NCBI GenBank assembly: GCA_022539475.1
Contig: VCMS01000057.1
Coordinates: forward strand, 244,811 to 308,810
DNA length: 64,000 nucleotides
Source: Gracilaria domingensis
Lineage: Eukaryota > Rhodophyta > Florideophyceae > Gracilariales > Gracilariaceae
Reading direction: 5' to 3'
Below are positions 30,252-39,114 of this stretch, piece after piece (the first letter of the stretch is position 1; each line of letters opens with the position of its first letter). The position numbers were made by a program, and so were the translations under genes. The notes under the pieces were generated by a model. It was not told the origin of the DNA. It did no database searches and was given only the letters and a program-made list of their open reading frames with translations.

Positions 30252-30716
30252 TTACAAATTACAGACGCTGTCTGTGCCATTAACCTTCCGGATAAAGTAA
30301 CTTCGTTGCTTTTCTCTCCATTTCAATCATTCCAAACTACATTAGAGCCAGCCGCAGATCATGGAAAACCGAATAGGCACATGACTCACTCTATGCCTCT
30401 TGCTCAAGTGAGCGTCTTCATCAGTACATATGATCGCGCAGAGAGCAACACCCAACAAGTATATGGAACATCGCAGGATCCTAGAGGCTCAGCGCTCCTT
30501 TCTTCCGTACAAGCTGACTATCTAGGCGGAAATTCTCATAGCTGCACTACTTCAATACCGTTAATAAATTCGACTGATGTTCATACATTATCCGTCCGGA
30601 GAGAAGCAGACCCTGTGAGAGCGTTCAGTAATCGAACTTACTCATTGCTCACTGCTTTTCAATTGAGCATTCCTGTTGAAACAAACGTCGTTGACAAAAT
30701 AACTGACACTCAAGAT
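30252..30716 (+). CDS. Internal exon of the split host gene
   Basis: Open frame beginning after a TGA at 30240 and running through DAVCAINLPDKVTSLLFSPF to ITDTQD. The protein is Ser/Thr-rich with no known domain. The 5' boundary is uncertain (AG at 30242, 30250 or 30263). The 3' end is a consensus donor GAT/GTAAGA at 30717 with phase 0, which fits the acceptor of the next exon. The hAT right end lies only about 80 bases upstream. Without splicing the frame would run on to a TGA at 30729-30731. Confidence 0.5.
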
Positions 30717-30885
30717 GTAAGAATGGAATGAAAATGGGCAAAACAGCGTCAACGGCATGCAAACAGGTTCCGCACCCGTTCGCATTTGTCCGCGCCATTG
30801 CCGGCCGCCTCCCACTTTCTATTTCCGCGTTAGCTTTTCGCCTCCACGTATCCGCATCCGCCCCCGACCTAACCTTTCGTCTCAG
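30717..30885 (+). other. Predicted GT-AG intron
   Basis: Donor GTAAGA at 30717, branch-like CTAAC at 30870-30874, pyrimidine-rich acceptor CTTTCGTCTCAG ending at 30885. Splicing preserves the reading phase into the next exon. At 169 bases it is a plausible small intron. Confidence 0.55.
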
Positions 30886-31110
30886 CCCTCTGCTACGATT
30901 CTACTACCCGCGCCCAGCGTTCTCGCCCTGCGCACACCCCCCTGTTGTCTCTCAAAACCCCTGCCTCCGCCACCCTACACAGCACCACCCCCCTCCTCAC
31001 CCCGCCCCCCCAACGTTCATGACAGTGCCGTCTTGGCTATCAGCCTCTTTGACAAGAACCTCTTCAAGAAAGACGTGCCGATTGGCACCGCCCTCGTGGG
31101 CCCTGACAAT
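30886..31110 (+). pseudogene. Host exon, left part, cut by Harbinger insertion
   Basis: The frame reads a Pro-rich stretch, then VHDSAVLAISLFDKNLFKKD and PIGTALVGPDN. SLFDKNLFKKD with the following IGTA loosely recalls a C2-domain strand, but the match is too short to call. At codon AAT (31108-31110) a PIF/Harbinger element begins. The same codon is duplicated at 43655-43657, and the frame resumes at 43658. Confidence 0.6.
31108..31110. repeat. Harbinger 3-bp target duplication, left
   Basis: AAT, matched at 43655-43657. Three-base duplications are characteristic of PIF/Harbinger. Confidence 0.65.
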
Positions 31111-31127
31111 AGGCCTCTTTAACTAAG
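31111..31127 (+). repeat. Harbinger terminal inverted repeat, left
   Basis: AGGCCTCTTTAACTAAG, paired with 43638-43654. Confidence 0.7.
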
Positions 31128-31260
31128 GAATTCCTCCTTAGATTCTTAACCCTCGGAATCAGGCCGTTTCTTATTTTCAAAATAAGAGCGACCTCTTATT
31201 ACCTGTCACACGTTCACCATGTGAACCACAGTTCCATCTCGATCACAGCCGATGTAGAAG

Positions 31261-32489
31261 ATGGACCTCGACGAGGACGCGCTTCTTCCTCTGCTCTTTG
31301 CAGAACAAATGAGGCAAACAGAGATACATACCCAAACTCTTGTTCATCAGGGTGCGCTCTTAAACGCTTCGTTGTCTTCTGTAGACCCAGAGTCACCTGA
31401 CACCCCCTTTGTACTCCATCCTGGACGTGGACATTCACCCACCGGCTCCAAAGCCATATATGCGCAACGCATATCTCCGAACGTGTATGAAAACATTCGA
31501 TACAAAGACACTGACATAAATATGTTTGAAAAAACTGTACATATGAGTAGAACAGACTTTGATTCGTTGCATGACTTAGTGCAAACGGCCTTGGAGGCTC
31601 CAATTGACGTCAGGAACGAACACACGGGAGAGCAGCGTATGCCACGACGAAGACGCCTCAAAACTGTTGAGATGTTGTTCATGTTTTTAGATCTTTATGA
31701 TGGTTCAAACGAAGGAGGAATTGGCGTAGAAAGAATTGGACACAGGTACGGTATATCCCCAGGCACTGTATCTAACTACTTTAGGCACGTTCTGTATGCT
31801 CTTTTTAAATGTCTAGAAGCTCAAACGCCGAAGCTTATCGACTGGCCTACGGCAGAGGAAAGAGAGGACATGGAAGGATTGATTATCGGTTTCCCTCGAT
31901 GTGTGTTTTTCATAGATGGCAACAAAAATCGCCGCTGGCGCCCGGACGACAATTCGGAGCAAGAACGCGCGTACGATGGCTACAAGAAGGCCCATTCTTG
32001 GTCCATTCTAGTGTCCTGTGATCTTTTCGGGCGCTTCATCAGAGTAGAGATCTCCAATAATGGTGGAGAGAGCGATCGAAATATGTGTACTTCCTCTGAT
32101 GTGTTTAAAATCCAGATGAGTATCTTACTCCTGGTCAGCACGGCATGGCCGACATGGGTTTCTCGGGAAGCGGAGCACTGGTTCTCCCGTACAAGCGCAA
32201 CGAGAGCACAAGTTGGATGTATAGAACGTTGCACAACAGGTACATCAGGATGCAAAGGATGGTGAATGAGTGGGGTATCGGATTTATAAACAACAGGTAT
32301 CGTTTATTCCTTGCGAAGTGGCCGTTCGAGAAGAATCTCTTTCCGCTAGCATACACTACTGCTGCTATGCTTTGCAACTGGGTGTTGAGACGCAGAGGTT
32401 ATGCGCTACAACCTCGAAGTAGGTACGAGGAAAAGCTAAACAATCATGCCTCTCTCGAAGGAGATGAGCTCGAATTATGTATACCTTAA
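31261..32489 (+). pseudogene. PIF/Harbinger transposase, frameshifted
   Basis: ATG at 31261. DDE_Tnp_4-type core: first Asp in CVFFIDGNKNRRWRP (about residue 220); GYKKAHSWSILVSCDLFGRF follows, and the second Asp lies in the NNGGESDRN/SSDVF region. A frameshift between about 32115 and 32145 moves to the frame containing GFSGSGALVLPYKR, and the third acidic residue lies in RMVNEWGIGFINNRYRLF. The helix-turn-helix RYGISPGTVSNYFRHVLYAL is intact. Because the frame breaks, the copy should be inactive. Confidence 0.8.
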
Positions 32490-32504
32490 AGTAAATCCGT
32501 GGCT

Positions 32505-32590
32505 CGCGAAGCGGCGAGCGCAAAGTCCGCAGCGAAGCGAGCCGAGCCAACCGAGCGAAGCGAGGGAGGCGAGGCGAGCGTAGCGAAGGA
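32505..32590. repeat. GC-rich degenerate repeat between convergent genes
   Basis: Repeated variants of GCGAAGCGAGC fill the gap between the two Harbinger genes. It is strongly purine-skewed on the plus strand. Possible simple-sequence expansion or 3'-end signal region. Confidence 0.5.
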
Positions 32591-32610
32591 CCTAGAGCCG
32601 GGGGAGCCAA

Positions 32611-33717
32611 CTATATGTCGTTCACAGAACCTGGTGCGCTCTCGCCCTGGTTCGATGCAGATAGACCATTTTCTCCATCGCCTCCAGTTACCGCAGCGTT
32701 AAGCATATCACTCTCAGAAAGCCTGACGAGTTCAGGATCGAGCATGAGTGGCTCGGAAGGGAGCGCGGGAGACAGTGGTGTTGCTGGCTCTGTTACAGAG
32801 AGGTTTCTGCTTTTAGCATATAGGTTGACGAGCATGCCAAACTGTTCGCTCTGCCTTCGCTGCAACGCAGCACTCGCGCTAGCGGCGTTAGCAATGCAGG
32901 TTTGTGCACGAAGGTTTTGAAGTTCAGCTGCCATTCGTCGACGTTCCTTTGCACGACGTACCTCCTCATGCCGCTTCTTATTCTTCTCGAACGTCTCCTT
33001 CTGTTCGGGGTTGCGCTTCTGTTTGTCAGCTCTTGACTCGTGATTCCGCGCCAGAGCGCGCGCTGCATTGTTGTCTGTTGTTAAGGTCTTCTTCGATGCT
33101 TCGTGGCGGTATTCAAGAAAAGCCTGGTCAAGGACATGAGTTGCGTCATTCTCCGGGATCCTTGCTTCTGCCACCGGTCCATCATTTTCCGTTCCGTCAG
33201 CGGTTGTCACAAAAACCTTCTTATACAAATCTTCTACAGACCCGACAGTGTGGCGCACATTTTCAGCTGTTATATGAACCATGTAGTCTCTCCGCCAACA
33301 CATACCATAACGGTTGTGTTCATCCAAGATTTCGCGGTGTGTAACATGACGCATGCGGGCACTTGCCGCAACACGAGAACATGTATTCTCTACAGTTTTC
33401 TGCTTTTGGACGGGTGCGTTGTTTGCAAGCAAAGAACGAAGGATCCAAGCCTTTTCTATCTTGTTCATCACAAAACGTGATGGTGGGCAGGTTGAAGCGC
33501 CGGTTTGGGATTGACGGTTGGTGCTGGTTGGTACTGATGGGTTAGATATGGGTATCGCTACTGAGATTGTTGAAGTAGTTGCTGTATTACCCGTTGTGGC
33601 GGTTAAAGGAGCTTTTGTAGCCGGCGCAGGGCTTGGGGGTTTGGATGTGCTTCCTACATCGCCGGACGTGGATCCCGTTCGTGGTGCTGGTGACAAATCG
33701 TTGGTGGTGGAAGCCAT
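32611..33717 (-). CDS. Harbinger Myb/SANT-like accessory protein
   Basis: ATG at 33717 (MASTTNDLSP). After an 80-residue Ser/Thr/Pro tail come VMNKIEKAWILRSLLANNA and TVENTCSRVAASARMRHVTH, resembling the divergent Myb/SANT fold of Harbinger accessory proteins. A long basic coiled coil follows (RADKQKRNPEQKETFEKNKK, then RRAKERRRMAAELQNLRAQ). These proteins carry the transposase to the nucleus and bind the termini. The frame is intact. The copia element lies only about 75 bases upstream of the ATG and probably removed its promoter. Confidence 0.65.
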   Translation of the reverse strand: MASTTNDLSPAPRTGSTSGDVGSTSKPPSPAPATKAPLTATTGNTATTSTISVAIPISNPSVPTSTNRQSQTGASTCPPSRFVMNKIEKAWILRSLLANNAPVQKQKTVENTCSRVAASARMRHVTHREILDEHNRYGMCWRRDYMVHITAENVRHTVGSVEDLYKKVFVTTADGTENDGPVAEARIPENDATHVLDQAFLEYRHEASKKTLTTDNNAARALARNHESRADKQKRNPEQKETFEKNKKRHEEVRRAKERRRMAAELQNLRAQTCIANAASASAALQRRQSEQFGMLVNLYAKSRNLSVTEPATPLSPALPSEPLMLDPELVRLSESDMLNAAVTGGDGENGLSASNQGESAPGSVNDI

Positions 33718-33787
33718 GTTTGCAGCCAAATCTGGTTTTCCACAGGAGAGTGGAACGTCGGTGATCTAAGCTAAGGGATAAGCTGGG

Positions 33788-33792
33788 GCACC
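33788..33792. repeat. Copia target site duplication, left
   Basis: GCACC, identical to 43509-43513. Five bases is the normal duplication for Ty1/copia integrase. Confidence 0.85.
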
Positions 33793-33931
33793 TGTAGAAG
33801 ATGGAGAGACCTGGCTCTCGTTTACTGCTCTGAACTCGTTCGGCTCTTCTGTCTTAAGTGATGTAGCCTACTGTAAGGCTGATTGGCGCCTGGAAAAATG
33901 CTAATCAGCAGTGTTGGTTGGCTGATTGACA
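33793..33931 (-). repeat. Copia 3' LTR (intact, empty site preserved)
   Basis: Plus-strand limits TGTAGAAG and GATTGACA. It contains the uninterrupted CTCGTTTACTGCTC, showing what the other LTR looked like before the DNA transposon arrived. It is 43 bp longer than the other LTR; the extra DNA is bounded by direct repeats GGCTGATT. The end of the reverse transcriptase frame (33905) overlaps it. Confidence 0.8.
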
Positions 33932-36900
33932 GTCCCCGGTTGATGATTGGCATTTTGACAAGGGGCTCGGGACCATGTTAAGTTGGGTGCAAAGGGTGGT
34001 GAATCGGTTGCGCTGGAGTGGCTTGGTGAGCAGGTCTGCTAGCATTTGGGTGGTGGGGATGCGACAGATTGGGATGAGCTTCGAGGACACATGATGATCG
34101 AGATAATGATGGCGGATATCTATATACTTTTTGCGCTTTGTGGGAGCTTGGTTTGATGCAATGAGAACGGTTGATTGGTTGTGGATGAAGTGCGGCGTAG
34201 GCTCTTGTTGGGTTGCAAAGCAGGATTCGAGAAGGTTGCGGATCCAATTGGTATGTCGAGTAGCATTCGTTGCTGCTATGTACTCAGCTTCAGTGGTTGA
34301 AAGGGCTACTACTGTTTGTTTGCTGGATTCCCAGGAGATTGGAGTGGCGTCGAGCAGGTGGACATTGCCGGTTATTGACTTGCGGGATTTGGAGTTCGCA
34401 AAATCGGCATCGCTATACGCCTTCATTTTCGTCTGTTTTTGCTGAGTATTGTGTGATCGATAGAGAAGTCCGTGGGTTCGTGTCCCCTTGAGGTACCGGA
34501 GTAGCGTTTTGAGTGCCGTCCAATGGTGTTGTTGTGGGTTGTTCATGTATTGAGCGAGGCTGTTGGTGGCGTACATTAGATCCGGGCGGGTGCTTTCTGT
34601 TATGTAGCGGATCTCACCTAAGGTACTGCGATACTGCGTTGCTTTCTCTGGCGTAAGTGTTTTCGATTCTTCTTGTTGATCTAGCGGTTTAACGTTGTTG
34701 TATGGTGTGGTGGTTGGATTGCAGTGCTGCATTCCCGTTTGGACTAATAGTGCGTCTATTGTATCGGGTTGCGATATATGTAGTCCTTGTGCGCTACGTT
34801 GGATGGTCCAATTAAGGAATCGAGTTGGAGGTCCCAATCTTTTGACTTTGTATTTCTGGAGCAGCTGGTTGTGTAGTTCTTCGATCAACTCTTGGGAGGT
34901 TGCAAGTACGAAGAAGTCGTCTATTGTGGTGCTAATAATTGTGTAGCCGTTTGGCTCCGCTTTTGTGTATAGGCATGGATCATGTTCGGTTGCTTGGAAG
35001 TTGAGTTGTGATAGATACTTTTTGAGACCGTGGTTATAATAATAAGCTGCCGGTGGCGAGCCATAAAGGTTGCCTTTCAGGAGTCCGTACTTGCTGTTGT
35101 GAGTGTAAGTTCCATCGAACTTCGGCATTTGCCGTACGTAGACCGGTCTTGTGTGTTGATAGGGTTCATGCAAATATGCGGATTTGATGTCGAAGTGTTC
35201 CAATGGTAGGTTGTGCTGGGCATAAAGGGATAATAGTATGCGTTGAGTCGTTCGGTCTGCCGTGTATGTTGTGGTATGTGTGGGGTCGTAATGTAAGCCC
35301 GGCTTCATTAGATCCCCTCTGAGGTTACAGCGCGCTTTTCTTTGGATGATTGTGCCTTCTGCTGAGCGCTTATATCTATAAAGCATCATCAGGGGTATGA
35401 TGCTCTCCGGCGGCGGTTGAAAGTCGAGGGGGAGCCATTGGATGCTCTGATGTTGGTCTATGTTGTGGAGTTCGGCATCGTGTGCTTGTTGCCAGTGTGT
35501 AGCATCTGGATATTTCCTGGCTTGCTTCAGATTGTTGTGTGGGGGTGTGTCAATTTGTATGGTGGATGGTGGCAATTGCAGCGCTATTGCGCGGGCTTTG
35601 TAGGCATGAGTGAGAGCGACGGAGGGGTCCGTAGTTGTATGATATGGTTTGAAGTCCTTGTCTCTGATACTTTGATATTTGCCTGTCGCTAGGTTCATCG
35701 CTGTGATGTGCGTGAGTGAATTAGCATACATATACCGAGCCGGTGGTGCTCTGGTTTGGAGTTTGCTTTTGGGTGCATATGCTGGAATACTGCGGAGCTC
35801 TCCGAATGTGAATACACGTTGTAGGTTTGGCCGCGTACCGTACCAGAGGTGATATGGGGTGTTCCTACACTGCTGTGGTAGAGGAGGTTGTATTTGAACA
35901 CCGTGTCTCTGGCTGCGTCTTCCCAATATGTGTTGGGGAGTTGGGCGGCCGCTAGGAGCGAGCGTGTTGATTCCATGATGGTGCGGTTGAATCGTTCTGC
36001 TATGGCATTTTCTTCTGGCTGATGAGGCGTTCTTAGATGGTGTTGTACTTGATGGTTGGAATATATTGTTTGCATTCTGCTGGAGGTATATTCCTTTGCG
36101 TTGTCGCTGCGAAAGTCTGTGAGGGGGTGTTTCATTCTGTGGGTGATGTGGTGGAGGGTTTGTTCTATGCATGATGGTATATCCTTGCGGTGTTGGAGGA
36201 AGTGCGCGAATGCGAATCTGCTGGTGGCGCAGATTAACGTGAGGATGTGGCTGTTTCCGTGCGTTGATGGGGGCTTGATGGAGCCGCAGGTATCGGAGCT
36301 GATGTATGCTCCTACCTGGTAGCCATGTGTTTTCGGTTTGTGTGGTTGTGGTGTTGTTTTTGCGTGCGCGCAGGCTGAGCACGTTAGAATGGTGTCATAT
36401 GGTAGTCCTCTTGGGAGTGTGGGTATAAGTCTGTGCCTTGCGGTGAGTGCCAGTTTTTGTGGGTGGGCGTGGTTGAGTTATACATGCCATTGGTGGGCGG
36501 CGGCATGTATTCTTGACAGTGGCGGTTGTTGTGCCGCGTTGTGTATGTTGCGGAGATTAGCGAGTGTATACCTTGTCTTTAGTGTTTGTGTCTTGGGCGG
36601 TGGGGCAGCTGTGGTTGAGTGTTTTTGAGATCGTTTGACTTGTTTGGTTTGTTTTGGAAGTACTGCTTTACGTGGTAATGTGCGTGTGGCCATATTGGCC
36701 ATTGCAATTCCTATTACTCCCTTGAGCACATATTGTGTTCCTGACCACGTTGCTGTGGCAATTGGTGTGGGCACAGTCTTGGTCGTGTGGATGATGGTGG
36801 CGCAATTGTTGGTAAACGTGACAAGTCTGTAACGAGTAGCTAAGTCGTGTACGGACAGGAGATTGTGTTTCACTTTTCGGTTTGCTACTGCATATGTGTG

Positions 36901-38215
36901 TATAAGGGTCTTACTCTTGGCTGGCTTGATTTTGATTATTCCATGGTGCGTGCATTTGCTCGGCTGGTTTGTAGCCGTTTGGGTGTAGACCGGAAAGTGG
37001 AGGGGATTCATGTTAGGGGCAGGTTGCGTGACGTGCGTGGGTGTTGCTCCGCTGTCGAAGTAAAACGTACTCGTTCTTTCCGTGTCTGCCTCCGACGTTA
37101 TGTCAACTTGGGGGGGTGGGGGAGCGTACTGAGATGTAAGGAAGCCTGGAGGGTGGTGCGGAGGCGGCGGCAATTGGGGATAGCTCCACTGAGCGTAGTT
37201 CGCCTATGTTTGTTTGGTTTTGGGATGGGCTGGGTCTCTGCATTGTTCGTCGGTGTGTTGTGGGCGTATGTCCTTGCTAGCATGGTATTTGCAAGGCGTA
37301 CCTCGGAAAGGCTGTCTGTTTCTCGGAGTGTAATTGTAATAAGGGTTGTATGGTCGCGGAGGTCCTGAATGGCCGTAGTCCTCGGTGATTTGCGGCTGTG
37401 CTGGTGCGGGTTGTGTGATTCGTTGCAGGCGTTTCGTGTAGTTGTAGAGCTCTTTGAAGCATCTTGTGAATTTTTGTATGGTATTGGGTTTTTGGCCAAG
37501 GAATTGGGGGACTACTGTTGTGAGTGCCGGGTTCGTCTTCAAGCCTTCGATGAGAAAAGAGACCGTGGTTTGTTCGTTCTCTATTTTGGGATAATGAGTG
37601 GCTAGCATTCTTTCTCGGACTTGACGATGTGTTTTGACGTATTCGTCTATGTTGGTGTCGTCGTCAAAAGTTATACTTTCCGCCTCTGTCTTTAAGAACT
37701 GATGGTATTCCTCGGTATTTCTGTTGACTTGTTCGAGCACTTTATTGTAGAGTTCGTGTGGTGTGGGGTCGTCTCCGGGTTGGAATATCTGTCCAAAAAT
37801 TGCTGGTGGTACGCTGCACATAATGGCGTTCGCCAGATTAGACTGCTTTGTGTAGAACGTGGTCGCTTCTGCTGGGTCTACTGGTAGTGGCGGGTTGGTC
37901 CTGAGATGTTCGAGGGTTTGGATGCGTTTGGCATGGTTTCGAATGGATTACTCCCAATACGAGTAATTCTCGGGGTTGATAGGGAGCAGATGTGGTGTAT
38001 TGTTGGGCTGCATGTTTGGCTGGGCTTGTGTTGTGTCGGCTGGGTTATGTGTGTCATGTGCTGTTGTGACAGCGTTAAGATAGAGCTCGTCGGTGATATT
38101 GGCAATGTCGCGTGTGTCCTGTCGTCGCAGGCGACGATTGAGTCTGTTGTAGGCGTCCGTTGTGTTGTTTGTATGGGGAGGGGAGGTTGTGGTATGGTTT
38201 GGAGTCTTGTTTTTG
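33905..38215 (-). pseudogene. Copia Gag-Pol polyprotein, nonsense codons and frameshift
   Basis: One frame runs from about 38215 to 35850 with stops at 37948 (TAA), 37204 (TAG) and 36478 (TAA). Each is explained by a Gln codon changed to a stop. Gag includes PPAIFGQIFQPGDDPTPHEL and a Cys/His cluster (CKYHASKD to DEQC). Protease has FYFDSGATPTHVT; integrase has SDNAKEYTSSRMQ and LRTPHQPEENAIAERFNRTI with the terminal Glu. Near 35860 a one-base shift enters the frame of the reverse transcriptase: HFDIKSAYLHEPY, the IDDF box in STTIDDFFVLA, then RNase H with AYSDADFANSKSRKSITGN and ALSTTEAEYIAA. Integrase before reverse transcriptase is the copia order. Confidence 0.85.
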
Positions 38216-38218
38216 CGT

Positions 38219-38231
38219 GTGCTCCATAACC
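38219..38231 (-). promoter_or_regulatory. Copia primer-binding site, half-tRNA type
   Basis: Directly after the 5' LTR end the minus strand reads GGTTATGGAGCAC. GGTTATGG is complementary to the CCATAACC of the initiator-Met tRNA anticodon loop. Drosophila copia uses an initiator tRNA fragment cleaved in that loop. Only eight bases match the plant/animal tRNA, so the mechanism is inferred. Confidence 0.5.
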
Positions 38232-38264
38232 TGTGGAAGATGGAGAGACCTGGCTCTCGTTTAC
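38232..38264 (-). repeat. Copia 5' LTR, left fragment
   Basis: First 33 plus-strand bases of the LTR, ending in the TTAC that the DNA transposon duplicated. Continues at 43446-43508. Confidence 0.85.
38261..38264. repeat. TTAC target duplication, left copy
   Basis: TTAC here and at 43442-43445 flank the DNA transposon. The empty site in the copia 3' LTR has a single TTAC, which proves the duplication. Confidence 0.9.
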
Positions 38265-38458
38265 CCCCGTTATGCCAAGGTGAGGATTTTTCCTCACCAT
38301 TTATTTGGGTGAGGAGGGGGTGAAGAGGTCCCACGTCACCCACGGAGGGTGACGTGGTCCCACTGTCGGGTGACATCACCCTACGAAAGGGTGAAGTCAC
38401 CCGATGAACTCACCAAACGGGACGACGCACTCACCCAGCGGGACTGCCGACTCACCCG
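38265..38458 (+). repeat. 194-bp terminal inverted repeat, left
   Basis: Matches 43248-43441 inverted with few differences. It contains about thirteen GGTGA/TCACC pentamers in both orientations with 5-20 base spacing, likely transposase-binding sites. Confidence 0.9.
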
Positions 38459-39114
38459 GACTGGAGGAACGAATGCACTCGTACCGTCGTTCACAGATCA
38501 GGCATAAAGCTTGTGGGATGTTTAGCTTGATGCGCGAGCGCATCCGACCATTCTTTTCGATGGCACCGCGCTTTACAGCAACCTGACGCTTGACATCTGA
38601 AAAGTAACAGCAGCAGGAAGCAGGATGCTCCATGGTGGTGAAGCAGGCCGTTTCGAAGAGCGCGGACAACGGTCACGAGAATGCGCAAAGTTTGCTGGAA
38701 GACATTAGCGAACTGTCACCGATGAACTGGGTGTCATCGTCGGCGAACTTGGGGACGGAAAAGATTGGAGATGGGATCGTTTCAGAACAGGCAGGCGCGA
38801 TGCGTCATTCTAAATTGTTTCATATGTGAGTGTGGCACTGAGCGGTGGTGAGCGCATTGCTGGGAAGTGAAGGCGTTGATGTGAAGTAGGAATGTTTCGG
38901 GAGATTGCAAACAGAAACAACGACTCGTAGGCACAGAGGTGTTGTGAAGCACGCAATTTTTCGCTCCGACCAGCTGCAAAATGCCTGTAATGTTTTAATG
39001 CTCATTGCTTTGACGCCAGATGTCTAATACACTGAAATGACGGCTTCGATCCAAACAAGGATAGCTTCTTCTATAAGCCTTCTGTACTATCGTTACGAGA
39101 AGAACGATTGTGAG
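38459..39114. other. 3' noncoding part of the piggyBac-like element
   Basis: Between the left inverted repeat and the end of ORF2. No gene seen. Confidence 0.5.
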
